Positions 43,190 to 57,100 of a stretch of 64,000 bases of DNA are shown here, one piece after another (position 1 is the first letter of the stretch; every line of letters starts with the position of its first letter). Both the position numbers and the translations under genes were made by a program. Below the pieces are notes generated by a model. That model was not told the DNA's origin and made no database searches. It saw only the letters and a program-made list of their open reading frames with translations. Location of the stretch: the NCBI GenBank assembly GCA_011037195.1, contig JAAEAF010003419.1, forward strand, positions 18,517 through 82,516. Reading direction: 5' to 3'. This stretch comes from Triatoma infestans (Eukaryota > Arthropoda > Insecta > Hemiptera > Reduviidae).

Positions 43190-44545
43190 GACCAAATGTT
43201 TTCCTTTAATCGTTTGACAGTGTATAGCACTAGAGTCTGCTGTATAAGCTGAGGGATATGCTTCCACATATCTAATAACTTATCCTAAAATCATATCAAC
43301 AAGACAGATATTTCAGTGTTAGCTGTGGAGCAGTAGTGAACAGTTGGCTAGAGCTGGTGTCCCCCCAAGGCAGCACGCTCAGACCTCTCCTTTTTACCAT
43401 GTACACAACAGATATTCCACAGCATCAAATACTATCCTATCTACCTTAGTGGACAATACCACAATTCTATTTCCTTATCCCAATACTGTTAATGCTATCA
43501 GAGCTCTCCAAATTCACCTCAACCAACCAACTACAGACCTGGTTAGATAATTGGCTAAATATGTTGTATTTACGATTTGGCGAAAAATTCTATCAAATAT
43601 CTTTTTTAATCAAATACATATTCCATGTGTTAACAATGTTGGACTATACCTGAACAGACAATTAACATGTACTCCTCAAACCAGGCTGAAAAGACAAGAA
43701 GTTAACTTGCGCTACAAACTTCTCGCAAGGATGCATGACAGGTGTTCAAAACTAAACTTAAGTAACAAAAGACTTTTATCTCTACGATTATATTATTATT
43801 ATTATTACCATGGCACTACAGTCCGAAATGGACCAGGGCCTCATTAACAATTTTCTGCCATTCGGCTCTGTCAGCCGCTTCTCTTCTCCATCTTCTTACA
43901 CCCAATGCGGAGAGGTCTTCCTGTACATCGTCGAGCCATCTCTTACGAGGTCTACCCTTCTTTCTTGCACCTCCTGGATTCCCATACAGGAGTCTTTTCG
44001 GAAGGCGCTCCTCTTTCATCCTCTCGACATGACCCAGCCATCTCAAACGAGCTTGCTTTACACTGGCCACTATGTTTTCGTTTTTATACAGCTCGTACAA
44101 TTCCGCATTGGTTCTGGAGCGCCACTGTCCCTCCACTATCATGGCCCCAAACAACTTTCTCAGAACTTTGCGTTCCCAAACCCCTAGCGCATTCTCAGAT
44201 GACTTAGTTAATACATCTCTACGATTATTAAGACCAATTTGGCTATACGGTATTGAAGTATAGAGATCGACTAAACATTCCAAATCCCATTGTATCCAAT
44301 CCTTGCAGTCAAAAATCCTTTGGAAAATCCTTAATGCTTCATTTTTCTAACCGAACCTCACTATCCATAATGACCTAAATTTCCTTTTGCCCATGTTATA
44401 GTGAAACCTCGTTTTCTCAAATTCCACTCTCCTAGAGCAGCTCATTTCAATCCTCTAATAGTTCAACTTTCCTGTCCCGTAATACCAGATAATCCCCTAA
44501 GAAGGGAGACTGAGGAGGAGATGGCCGCATGATCTATGGTTATCA
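43190..44545 (+). pseudogene. Jockey-like LINE, RT region, interrupted by an RTE fragment
   Basis: Plus-strand readings give LVSPQGSTLRPLLFTMYTTD, corresponding to the RT motif around VPQGS-x-LGP-x-LF, then a decayed active-site region, then VGLYLNRQLT and LKRQEVNLRYKLL. After the inserted RTE (43792-44214) the frame resumes with LLRPIWLYGIEV, the LRP-x-WxYG segment of Jockey-type RTs. A further decayed part follows, SLQSKILWKILNA and RRLRRRWPHDLW. The YADD box is not intact, so the copy is dead. Confidence 0.7.
43792..44214 (-). mobile_element. RTE-like LINE 3' fragment with 14-bp TSD
   Basis: 5'-truncated insertion, with its 3' tail of TAA units at the left (43791-43808). An uninterrupted minus-strand frame ends at 43816 and contains VWERKVLRKLFG, ARLRWLGHVERMKEERLPKR and GRPRKRWLDDVQEDL, the conserved C-terminal region of RTE-like ORFs. 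ATCTCTACGATTAT occurs on both sides (43778-43791 and 44215-44228), a perfect 14-bp target duplication, with the Jockey frame continuing across it. Confidence 0.85.
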
Positions 44546-44769
44546 TGACACCCTGACAAAACTATTCTCCAGTCTAAACTGGCAACACATGTAACTGACC
44601 ACTTGCACTTAAACACAGTCATATATTTTACGATACACTCAGAAAAGAGATCAGATTATATGGAAAGCGAGAGAACCGAGCAAGGATATGAAGATTGTAG
44701 CGACGAGCATAATGAATATAGAATTGTGAAGCGTTGATAAACCAAACCCTCGGAACCCATGGGTAAATT

Positions 44770-45510
44770 TCTCAGCATCTTCCAGGCGGAGATATACGCA
44801 ATTGGAAGATGCGTTCAATATTAACCTCGATAGGGGATATCGGAATCAGGAGATAGTTATCCTATCCGTCAGTCAGGCTGCCATTAAAGCATTGAGCTCT
44901 TGTGTTATCAGTTCTAAAAGGGTTTGGGAATGCGTAAGTAAGCTTAACGACCTAGACAGAAGAAATCAAGCTACTCTATTCTGGGTGCCGGGATATGCAG
45001 GCGTGAAAGGCGACGAAGTGGCCGACACCGTGGCATCTCCTATTCTGAGCTCTTTTGCAGAGTCAGCGACCAGTTACTCTTGGAAGAAATCAAGAAAGAG
45101 TAGGCGGCGAAAAGAGCACGTCTCTGGAACACTCTCTCGGAACTAAGGCAGGCCCGAGTAAAAACAAAATCAGTCTGAATAAAAACAAGATCCGTATTAT
45201 TACGGGATTTCTCATGGGACACTGCAGACTCAGGGGTTACCTGAGAAAACTGGGCCTAAAACATGATGGCACATGCAGATTCTGTGGGGAGATAGAGGAA
45301 GCTCCAATACATCTTCTCACCGACTGTGACACCGTCATCCAAAGAAGATTTAACAGCCTGGTTTGTTACCAGGTGGGGGATGGGGATATACCCACCCTAG
45401 AACCCTCCAAGATCCTGGGATTTCTTAGGGGGCTCAACTTGCAGGGGGTGCAGTGCATAAACTCTCAAAAAAAAAAAAGAAAGAAAAAACGTTTAGGAAA
45501 TAGGTCATAA
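44770..45510 (+). pseudogene. I-like LINE, RNase H to C terminus
   Basis: IFQAEIYAIG (catalytic Glu) precedes SVSQAAIKALSSCV, where the expected catalytic Asp of SDSQAA is replaced by Val, so RNase H would be inactive. Next come LFWVPGYAGVKGDEVAD (the usual His is Tyr) and, after a frameshift near 45060, RIITGFLMGHCRLRGYLRKL and TCRFCGEIEEAPIHLLTDC, a C-x2-C-x8-H-x4-C motif. It ends in an A-rich tail rather than TAA units. Confidence 0.75.
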
Positions 45511-45649
45511 ATATGGTGGAGAGGGATTTTACTTGTACACCTTAGCGTCCTTATGTGAAGCGCTCAATGTCAAAAAACAAGAAAATTTGTGCAAATTTAA
45601 ATTTAAACTAACTGACTGACCTCCAATACCCCATTATAATCAATTTTTT

Positions 45650-47880
45650 CAAGTAAAAAAGGATACGTTTCCTATCTATGCAGCAAGCATTCCAAGTTTA
45701 AAGAAAATCATTGTAACCGGTTTTTGAGAAAATTCTCGACACAATAACCTAATTTGTAAAATCACACTTCAAGTCTTATATCAATGTTTTCAATGTGTAT
45801 TATGTAGATGGCAAAACCATATAGTATACTGAAGTAGTACTTTAAAGAAAAGTATAACGATAACTGTCCCCCCCCCACCCCTAGAATCTCCAAAAAAATA
45901 AAATTTTCCCAGGAAAGTCATAAAAGTGATAGGTATTTATATGTGTAGATAGTATACGAAGTTTAAAGAAAATTGTTCGAACCGTTTTTGAGAAAATCAC
46001 AAAAGAAAAAAAAATTTAGTAATGTCGTACTTCAGGTTGATGGATTTTGCCCGAAATATACATTTCTGATAGAGTACCTAAGCGGATTTTACAGTTTGAA
46101 TTTCCTGCAAATTTTCATTTTTGAGATATTCTGTTAATACATACACACACACACATTCACGCATATAGACCATTCGCTAAAAAAAATTTTTCGTATTCAG
46201 GGGACCCAAAAACTTGTAATTCTGGTGAAAACTCAATTTCGAAAATCTGGCACGATCTGGCAATACTTCCTGTTACTATGGGAGTAAGAGAAAGTAATAA
46301 TTTTAGTGAGTCTTTATATGTATGTGTGTGGGTGTGAAGAAAATATCTCAAAAACGATAAATCGCAAAGTAGCTCTTACTTGATATTCCGTTTTAAGTAC
46401 CTTGATCTCCGTCTATGAAACGACGGTTCCTGTCAAAAATCCATTGTCGAAAATAAATCTTCACTGAATAATTTTTTTTTTTTTTTTATTGAATTTAAGA
46501 CGCGTCAACATCTATGATCATATGCGTTCGGAGCCGACAGTGAGCTGTACAGGCTGGTAAGAAGAAAAAATTTAAGGGTACCGCTGGAATTGAACCCGGG
46601 ATCTCCGCGTGGGAGTCTAGCGCGCTAACCACTGAGCTAATCCCTTTCCTCTGAATAATTATTTATTTTTATATGTAGTGTTTCACCTATCAAGAAAATT
46701 TTCTATAAAAATGCAACATTACAATGTTGAGTTGGGCTGGCCATAAAAATAGTAGTGATTTTACCTGTATTTTGAGCGCCTTTATGTTAGAATAGAAAAA
46801 TGTTTCAAATAAAAGTGATACATTTCTATCTATACAGCAAGCAATCCAAGTTTAAAGAAAATCTTTGTAACATTTTTCGAGAAAATTTCACAAAATTCAA
46901 AAACCTATTATGTAAAATTACACTTTCTATTAACCAATTTTCTTCAAATTTGTAATTCTTTTAATGCTTCTAATGTAAATTAATATTATATTGTAGCGCC
47001 AACGTTGTCTCGTCCTTTCTGCAAGCATTCTGGTTTCATTCTCGGTAAATACATCAATACCAGAATTGCCACTTTACTGAATGTTTTTTTTTTTCAGTTC
47101 TTCACGAAAAATACTACAATTATTTTCTATAAACTTCGTATACTAGCGACCCAGATAAATATCTATCACTTTTAATTGAAACATTTTCTCTAGAAATTTG
47201 TTTTTTTCTAGGTTTATTAGGGATCAGAAGTGTAAAGCTTTCCTCGTAAAGTACCATTTAGATATAATGTATGGTTTTAGAATCTTTTTAATATTAAAGA
47301 ACATGATATATGTTACGCTAGAATTACAAGTTTATTAAAAATCGGTTAACCCGATGTGTAATTTCAAACAATTCAAATCCCATATGTTTTATTTGAAACA
47401 TTTAACCGGAAAAATTGAATTTTTTTTTTAAAGATTCTTAAAAACTTGGAATTTTTGACTAAATATTTGACTGAGATTCAAAACTTAATAAAACAACTTT
47501 TTGAGGGAAGCTTGGTCTTCCAGCTTCGTCCAAATACATTACTAGGAAAAATTAATCAAACAAAATAATAGCGATATATATCTATTTAGTTCACCAAATT
47601 TAATGAAACTCATAAATCATTGCATACTTCATAAAGAAAATTGCAGAAAACTGAGAAAACTGTTCAGTAAAGTCGCATTTCAAATTGTTGCAAACTCGAA
47701 ATTATGGTAGCTCATATGGTAGCAATATAAAATTATTATTCTTATTAATATTAAATAGATGACAAGATCATATAATATAATGAATTTATTGTTTAGAGGA
47801 AAGTATTACCCAACCCCCAAAAATCCCTTAATTAAATTATTAACTAAAAATCCCTGAATTTTTCTTTATTAAACAATTAA
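45650..47880. mobile_element. cluster of old Helentron/HINE-like fragments
   Basis: Several decayed pieces in mixed order: TCCAAGTTTAAAGAAAATCA repeated (about 45694 and 46850), GAAAACTCAATTTCGAAAAT, CAATACTTCCTGTTACTATGGGAGTAA (terminal hairpin, about 46261) and AACCGATTTTTAA-type module ends. They flank a SINE at 46493-46648. They represent the oldest layer of this family in the window. Confidence 0.5.
46493..46648 (-). mobile_element. tRNA-derived SINE, copy 3 (internally deleted)
   Basis: The body start GACGCGTCAACATCTATGAT is joined by deletion to CAGTGAGCTGTACAGG. The tRNA-like head is on the minus strand, with B box GGTTCAATTCC and A box TAGCTCAGTGG; the A box is a perfect match to the polymerase III consensus. 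Confidence 0.75.
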
Positions 47881-48086
47881 AAAAGTGGCGGGGGGGGTAG
47901 CAATTGCTAGTGCCGAAATAAGTTTAGTCGCTGCTCCGATTATATTAACCTTATTAAAAACTTAGAATTGATAATATTTCATTTGATTAATTTATTGAGA
48001 TGTATAATAATTACTTTATGATTTGGGTAAATTTAGAGGTTACGTATGGTAATAATATTCTCACATCACTACTTGTATGTTTTCTA

Positions 48087-48100
48087 GTTGCCATGGAAAC
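48087..48100 (+). promoter_or_regulatory. RFX X-box upstream of TMEM67
   Basis: GTTGCCATGGAAAC fits the X-box consensus (GTTGCC, a 2-bp spacer AT, GGAAAC) with both half-sites intact and almost perfectly palindromic. It ends 57 bp before the preferred TMEM67 start codon, within the distance at which RFX/DAF-19 sites drive ciliary genes in nematodes, flies and vertebrates. An ATG at 48077 lies 5' of the X-box in the same frame, but translating from it would place the site inside coding DNA, so I prefer the ATG at 48158. RFX binding is inferred. Confidence 0.8.
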
Positions 48101-48157
48101 TGTTACAGTAGTTATATTAGTTTGTTATTCGTATTGTTGTTTTGTATTTCTAATATA

Positions 48158-51100
48158 ATGTTGATCATTTTATATCAGTATGTTTGTTTTGTTTTTTTTA
48201 GTTTAGTTCTTAATGTAGGTAGCAATATTTCTGATAATTACTATGTGAATAATAGCCCTCATAGTTGTGGCGGTAATGAATATTTTAATGTAATTACTCT
48301 GAACTGTTCTTCTTGTGATCGTTCTAAATTTTTAAAGCCAACTTCTGATAGTAAGTGCAAATAAAAATGGTACAATATAATTTAGTAATAATCCTGATCG
48401 TATAGTTGGACGTAAAGCCAAACCTGAAAAAATAGGCATTACGTAAATTGCTTATCAAAAATAGGCAAACAAAAAATTGCTTATCTGTTACTTTAATTTA
48501 GTAATATGATAATGTATGTAATATGTGATCATTTTTTTTTTTAATTTTAGAATTGACTTGTACATGTGACGAAAGAAGTATCATTGTTGGTTGGAATAAT
48601 GGATTTCCACAGTGTAAGAGATGTCTTGATATGGAAATTCCATCAGCAGATTCCAGATTATGTTTAACATGTAAAGGAAAGCAAAAATTTATTTCAAAAA
48701 AGCAATGTTTTGGATGTAACGATGCCAGTATTTATGGTGAGTTGTATTCACCAATTGACCGTATGGAATTGTCCTTCACGAAGTATTCATTGCAATTAAT
48801 GTATAGTATGCTATGAAAGTTCCACCAATTCACCAAGTAAGAAATGAAATATTATCATTGTAGGTCTGTTGCAGCTCTTTTCTAATTTAAAGTAATATTT
48901 TTTTTGCAATGTGACCTATTTTTAACTGCACTTGAATACTTATTGCACTTTATTTATCTGCAGCATTTTAGACAACTGAATACTTCTGAACTTTCATAGA
49001 TTTGAGCTTATTTATCAGATTTTTTTATTATTTAAATAATTTTGTATTTTTCCCTCATCTATAGTTTGTTGATTTCCTGTCTTTATTTTATTTTATACAG
49101 GAAGATCTTATGATAGAGTGCACCGCTTATTGAGCTGAGCCCCATAATTTCATCAGTTCTGCACCGCTTGTTCGAAGTATTTCACATATTGCATAAAACC
49201 TCCATCACTGGTTACGGACATATTTATATTATTCTTACAGTCGTCATTTAATAATCCATTAAGTTTTTTCTTTAAATTTCAACATATTTTACAGTCGAAC
49301 TGCATGATAATAGCTCATTAAAGGGAGAGACTTCCTGTTATAAGTGCCATACTGGTACATTTCCATCATTAGATCGTCAAAAATGTAAATTGTGCAATCC
49401 AGCTGCTCCATTATGTACCTGCTCTCAGTCAACTATATCTGAATGTCCAACAAAAGCTGGCTGGAATCCATCAATCCAAGTTTATCGTCTAGATTATGGA
49501 GGTATTCAACTAGATTCGGCCTTACTACGTGCTACACTACCTAAATTTACTCTTGCATGCAAGGTTTGTAAGCAGTCGGATAATATGTTTTCACAATTTT
49601 TATATTATGTTAGTTATATTTATTAAATTAAAAAAAAAAGCAGTACATAATTCAATACACAATTTATCCACACCAACCGTAGTTGCATTCATTCAATCAT
49701 TGAGATATTGATGTATGACATACTAAGCGTTCCCACAAAAACTACATACAGTCCTACTAACATTTTGTAAGCGATTATTGTCTGGACCAGTTGCTTCGAA
49801 AACTTATCTACTAGATCGTCTTTTCATTATTCTATTTATGAAACAGTATCATGTGAAGCTTTGGCAAATATGGTAGAATATCAGTATCATACAGTATCAC
49901 GCTTTGTTAAGTCCTGTTATAAAGATTAAGATATTCTAATTTGTATTTTAATATTTATATGCTTTTAGTATGAAGAATTTAAAAGAATAAATAAAAAGGG
50001 TCTGCAATTAATATTGGAGCAAAATAAAAATAAATAAAAAAAAATCTTGAAAACTGAAAAATGAAAAGGTAAAGTCTACAGCAGCTTTCTATGTTGTTTC
50101 ATTTATAATTTTATTAATGAATTTTAATTCTTCTGGCCATTAAGAAAATTAAGTTTTAAAAAATGATTTCCTGCACATCTCACTGATTTTACAAGCGAAT
50201 ATCACGGAGTTTTCTCCATTCCACATACCCATAACGGATCTTGTATTATATCAAATCCAGCCAAATAGACTGCAAAACCTTCATGCCCTTTAATTTATGG
50301 TACTATTTGATTTATGTACCTTCTCGTCTTCCTGCACCTTTCAACATTTGGAATCCAATAAAAGTTCCACACCTTTATCTGAGGCTTCCTGCAATTCTCT
50401 TTCATTATGTTTTTTGTTTTTTTCCTTGTATTCTTCAGCTTCCTATCTCTCAGCATTTTGCAGTCAAAAATCCACTTCCCTAGCACTTTCAGATTATATA
50501 TCGTCAATTTCCTTTCCACCTCCAAGTCTAAAGGCACTAGACCCACTATTACCCAGAGGGTATGCTTAAATTGTCATATCGGTCTTGAACAGCATTAAAA
50601 CCATTTGGCCAAAGACTATTAATAACTTCCAGATATTGGAAAGGCGAAGTTTAAGGTCTGACTCAACACGGACTTGAATCCATTACCGAACCTTTAGGGA
50701 CAGATTGGAAGAGATTTTAGATTCCGCCCAGTATTTTCCAAAATCTTAAAACTTAATTTTCTCGATGCTTAGAAGACTAAATTCATTAATAAGAGCAAAG
50801 GAAAGGCAAAGCAGAAAGATGCCTATCATTTTTCCCTTTTCATTTTTCTAAATTCAGTGTGTAATATTTGTCTTCAATAAAATTCAATACACTTCTTCTT
50901 CAATAAAATTTCCTTCTTCTATGCACGTTGTGGCTCCTTTATTGCAGAAACCTTTCATTTATTTTTTAAACACTATATTTTTTCTACATAAAAAAAACAA
51001 CAGAAAACTCACATTTAAAGAGTATATTATAAATTTAACACAAAACTTAAGTGATGTGAGAATATTGCGTAACAATTTATTTTTATCCGTTTTAGAATTA

Positions 51101-54100
51101 GATGGATTAGTGAAAACATATTACACAGTGCCTCATTGCCTGTGTTATGCCTCATTTTGGCCTTTATCTTAGTGTGTAATGTACCATATTAATTAAAAAC
51201 AGAGCTCTTTATGGTTATTCTTCTTGTTGAATAACTTAAAACATAAGCTACGCTTAAAAATTATATCTACTTGATGAGCTTTTCATTACTTTATTTCAGT
51301 CAAATGAAACACTATCATGTGAAGCTTTGGCAAATATGTGTGTACTTAATCTATATGATGACAGTGGTTATGGCCCATGTAAAGTATTAAAAGAGTCTAC
51401 AAGGCATATAATTCCATGGCTTTATTTTGCTGAAGGTGAAGCAGTTGCTGTACTCAATAAGCATGCGCAACCTAAATTTACAATGGACCCAACTTCAGAG
51501 GTAATTTTTGAATTGAAATTGTTTATTATTTAAAATTCTTATTTTTAAAGATTATAATTGAATTAAATATCACAGTTTTTTTTTTTTTATTATGGAGATA
51601 TTTTTCAATTGTGTAGATTAACCATTTTCAAAAATATCTATTGTCTGCTGTTGAAGCCTGTGCAATTAGTAAAATTGACATATAACAGTTTGAAAAGAAT
51701 AACAGTTTCATCATAAGTTGCACCATATCCAATCAGAGTTTATTACGGAACAAAAAAACAACAAATACAATGTATTTTTGTATTTTTGAGTAAAATTTCA
51801 AATAATTCTGGTAATAATATTCCTGAATCTTAAGTAATACATTGAGATGTTTTGCTAGATATCAGACAGGTTATGGTCAAAGTATGGCAGGAGGGGGTTA
51901 TGCTATTGAAACTCAAGCAAATTCTGCCAGGCTTATATTATCTAGTTTTAAAGAGTTATCTGTTATATAGATTCTTCACTGTACGAAAAAATGAAATATT
52001 CCGTAGTTTCCTCGTCAAGGTAGAATTGAAAGAGATATACATACTTGAACTGGCACTAGACTTTTCAGGTATTTAGCCATATTACTAAATCAACGCACAC
52101 TGATGGCCACTTATACAGTCGACCTAGCTTAGCAATCCCATTCAACTAATAAAGTGGCCAAAAGTATCCCCTTATATCTACACCAAAGGCTAAATTTCAT
52201 TCAAAAACATCTCAAACTTTGGAAGATAAAAATTAATGAAACGAGATTACAGTGTGAAATCTACATTGAGGCTGTCAAATTGTTGGGCTACATATATTAA
52301 CAAACAGATATGTACTTCAAGAAAGATGATCCTTGGTCCATTACTGTCAATCCTCCTGGATGTTTGACTGCTAATATCCGAAAGATTCGCTGTCAAAATG
52401 AAAAGGAGTAATCTTCTCGAAGGTTTAGCTTTACCCACTTTCCTCAGGCCATTCAAGCCTATTGTATAATATTCAACAAACTTGCTTATTTCATTTATTA
52501 GTTGCAGATTGCAAATTTTGTTTTTTTTTTTTAATTATCAGAATTTATTTATCTTGTTTTTAGTCAAGTCATCTCAACGTTGTGGCCCATAAATGGCTGG
52601 CAAATGGAAGTTGGTATGGTGCTACAACTGGTTTATCTCAACTTGAACTTTGTCCTGGTTCAAAAACACTACGGCCAGGAAGATTTGCTGTTGAATATAA
52701 AAATATTTGTAGCTTGAAATCTTCTACATTCCTAAATATACCTACAATTTTCTATGATTTATATTTGGAATATATGCAGAACAACAAATCATTACTTCAG
52801 CCAATACCAATTTTGTTCCTTGATTATAAACGCAACAATAAATTTGTTAATAAGGTAAGGTATGTAAATAATATTTCATTAATTATGCTTTTTAGAAGTT
52901 TCTTTTCTTCTCTTTCAGTAATATTGATAAAAATATATGCTCAGTTATCTATAATTTGTAGGTAAACGGTATGCCCCAATGGCAGTTAACCAGAAGATTA
53001 CTTGTCGTTGACAACATTGGAGGATATAAAAATGGCGAATCATTACCAAATCCTTCAGTAATACGATACCTCAAATCTGCTAAACTCACGTAATTTTTGC
53101 TATCAGTTTATCTCGCTTATTGCACCCTTATTGGAGCCAAAAAAAAAAAAAAATTTTTTTGTTCTCCCTTATGTAAAAATTTGATTAGTTTTACCCTTAA
53201 ATGATCTTTGTTTCATATTGATCTAGCATCAGGGTAAGGAGTACTCCTAATGAAGGTATGATCTATCTACCACTGATGATAGTGTCTTATGGAGTATTGC
53301 GCAATGAAGACTTCGAGAGTAATAAAGCTGTTAAAGTCTCCTTTAGAGTAGAATTTCAAATGAAAGACAATGTCAAACGACATTCAGATGTAAGTAATAA
53401 TACTAGACTGCCGTGTGAAATTCTCGCATCACTTAATTTTTTCATTAATTTTATTTATTTATTTTTAAATGTGGTATGCATTATTCAGGGTGAAAGGGAA
53501 AAATGTTCAGCAACTTTTTGTGTTTCTTCCACCGTAAACTTTACTAAAAGTAGTCTTTAGTTATTATCTATTGCCGAAAGATGGCATAAAATGTCAAGGT
53601 AGACATTTTAATTGGACTGATAAAAATCCAATTAAAAATACATCCTCTCCTTTGATGGGCTTGATTATCTTATGTTTTGAAAGAAAGGTTGTTGATATCC
53701 GACCTTAATTGGCCTTATTCTTGCACCTAACGTCATCTATGCAGTACCTCCTTTTCTGTAAGCGTCTTTTCTTCCGTGCATGTCATTTTATTAGTGCATC
53801 TTATTTTAAAGTTCATCCCGCTACTGATTTTTTCAGAAATTATCGCCACTTTATTTCAGCGCATTTTTTTTTTGTTTTCCTCTATTTCCCTCCACGCTTC
53901 CATTACCCGTTTCTCTTTCACTCACACACACCCACAAACCTAAATTGCACATCTTAACGCTTCTCCTTAGTTGCAGTTTCCCATAATATCAGCTATAAAG
54001 CATAAAGTCTCCTTATTTTATCTTATCCAAAGTTAAATGAATTATTCATCTATCGCCCTTATTATTAAGATCTCTCCCGCATCTATTTATTCGTTCTGTT

Positions 54101-57100
54101 GAGTTCGAGTTCGTCTCGAACAAGTTATTCACTGCATCTGATTTCGCCTGTTCTCGGGCATTCTCGGTTCAAACAGTTATTTTTAAGGTATGTTTTTCCG
54201 TTACTCTCCGATGACAAGCCTGAGTTCCTGCAAGGGAATTCTGGATCTCTTCTATGAGGTGAATACCTTAACATCTGGTTTTAGACGTCCAACAATTCCC
54301 TTCTCTTTAAATATAAAACATAAAATTAACACAACGATTCTCTACTAATCCCATTCTGAAACAAGCAGTATTCTCACACATTCATGTAATACATTTTTTT
54401 TTTTGCTTTTTACCATTTTCCAATTAATATTAATTGTCACATCAGTTTCAAACGTAAATTCTTGTCAGCCCATTGCTTTCTAAAAATACAGTAACAATGA
54501 CATACCATGATCAACAATTCTGCCGCCTGCAGTCTCTAAAGCCATTTAAAAGACATTTCACTAATTTTCATTACATATGATTTATTTTATCCCAATATTT
54601 TATTACATAATTATATTGTTACTGTTTTTTTTTTTTTAAACACACACCATAAATAACTTAATGTCCCCTTTACAGTTAATAGGTGTGATGTGTGACAGAC
54701 ACTTTATAAGTAGAAGTCAATTCTCTGTACGTACTTGATGAACCAAAATCTGATGTTGTAGGAATATCCGTAACCAATCAGAATTAATAACAACAACCAT
54801 ATGGCTATGGCGGATAAAATCCCAGCTATTAATCCAGCATTGCAGACTCAACCATATATTCAAAAATTTCCTAAAGTTTGGATTGTTTACTTGAGATTTT
54901 CAAATACTTGTTTACTGATACTTGAAAATATTTACTGTCTTTTTTCTTGCATCAATCACACTGATGTAAAAAGTGTTGCTTAAAAGTCAGATATCCAAAA
55001 TTGAGTTTTTAACAGAAATACAAGCTTTGAAGTTTCCTAAGCACGAAAGTGTAGTATGTAGACATTGGTTGCATAACTCAAAAAAGTAGAAAATCGCATA
55101 AAGTTGAAACTTGAAATTTTGCCTGTATGCAACAAAAGGGGACCAAGCACTGAGAGTTTCAACAAAGTCAGTCATCAAGAAGTACACCTTTACTGAAAGG
55201 ATTTTTCAGTTTTTGTAGTATATGTTTAAAACAGCTCCAAGGATTTTCTTTAAACTTTGGGTACAAGTTACATATACGTGGGACTCTGTCATAATATGTG
55301 AAACTCCAAATGTGTTTCCAAACAAATTTCTTTTTATAACATCACAGACCCTTTATCAAAACTCTGAACAGTATATTGCACGCATCGGTCTTCTGATGCC
55401 CTCCTCTTTAATTCTGTCTGTTAATGTTAATCGCGTCTAATCGGTTATCTCACGTGGATCAAGTTGTGATTTTCAATTATGTGTGTGAAATTTGTTATTA
55501 GAAAATACCCTTATAAAGATAAAAATAAATCAAAACTATGTAAATTGTAGTAAGACAAAGTCGTGTATGTGTTTCACACCAATGTTTCTCTGTATTTTTC
55601 TCCAGACTTGTAGAATCCATATATTTTTTCTATTAAAATACCTTAGTTTAAAATATTAAAATTAAAATTAAAAATAGTAAAATAAGAATTAAAATATTCA
55701 AAATTAAAAATTACAAATATTATTAAGGATGCTATAATTTTCCACAATAGTTTGTTTATTTATTTTTTTTTTGGAAACTTGTGAACATTTTTGCAGTCTC
55801 TGTTTTTTTTTTTTTTAATGTATTTGAAATGTTATTATATATTTGACGATAATCAAGTAAATTTGATTAGATAGCTCTAGCATTGCTTTGCTCAGCTTGT
55901 GTCCTATGGTCCTGTTTGAGAGCGTGGTCTGATACAAGGCGATCTGGTCAGCGGCCAATTGATTTACTAGCATTGGCAAGATTGGTTATTATATCTACTG
56001 GACATTTGGCCAATTCATTTTTTTTAGTATCTATTGGATTGGCTATATATTCTTGGACATACTACAAGTGCCAGGCAGTTGTCCATGTTATACTCCCATC
56101 TGGTCGACTGATTTATCTCGTCACCGTATACATAATTGTTGCTTTTCCTTTAAAGGTTATTATTTGATTTGGAAAGTTATTTATTTATTTTAGTTCTCAG
56201 AATCTTAAGTATTTTATTTTTTGTTTTTGTTTTTCAGGTTGTTGAAGTTGTTGTGATGATTTGGAGACATGTAACCGTTGATATTTTTTTAATTGATTGG
56301 GAACATCCTCGTGTTGAAAAAAGTAATTCATTATTTGTTAGCGCTTGGAGGACATATTTTGTAGCAAATAAATGGCATGATTTGCAAACAATACGCAAGA
56401 CTAATATTATTATTCAGCTTTCAGTCACAATAATTATTTTGAAGGTAAGTAAATAATAGTTTTGAAGACTTCATTCTCTCCAAACATCTTTATTTATTAT
56501 ATTAATATTGTTTTTGTTAATAAAAAGGTAATCGGGGTGGAACTGTGGGCACTTAAGGAACCCGAATTGAGCACTACACTCAACGATAGAGTTAACTATA
56601 TTGATTATAGCTCTGTATTTCGTATTGCTGTTGTCGTAAGTGTGTACTTTGCAGTTTACATTACACAGGTATAATATATTTACCGTTATAAACAGATAAT
56701 ATATCCCAGTGTGTCATGAGATTATATCTAAATTACATATGAACTATTTTATTTTTAGTGGATATTTTTAAATTTACTATACGATCGCTATATTAAAAAT
56801 TGCATTCAAGAATTTGTAGACATCTGCTCATTGACAAACATTAGTGTGTTTATATTATCATTTGAAAATTATGGTTATTATATACATGGCAGGTAGGTCC
56901 TCACTTATATAGACATAGTATCTTACCATTATTATATATTTCATAATTTTTTATATTCATTATTGGCGGCATGGATTTGCGTTTTTATATTATTATCACA
57001 TGGCTTCCTACATTGGCGTAACTAGAGTTGTATGGTCCCTGGTGCAGAATTTAAAATGCGCCCCTAATTTTATTATGATGTTTACAACTAAAACAAAATC

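Noticed and set aside
48077..48157. Upstream in-frame ATG as the TMEM67 start
   Set aside because: It would place the X-box inside the coding sequence and put 27 poorly fitting residues before a good signal peptide.
49390..49626. Exon 3 ORF extended past 49563
   Set aside because: The family alignment continues only by splicing at AAG/GTTTGT to exon 4; the extension runs into intron sequence.
50295..50546. 83-codon minus-strand ORF in TMEM67 intron 3
   Set aside because: Basic-rich, but no domain, no second exon signals and no similarity I recognise; kept only as a note.
54801..54983. Possible extra TMEM67 exon in intron 7
   Set aside because: Joining exon 7 directly to exon 8 gives a continuous, in-phase match to the family, leaving no room for another coding exon here.
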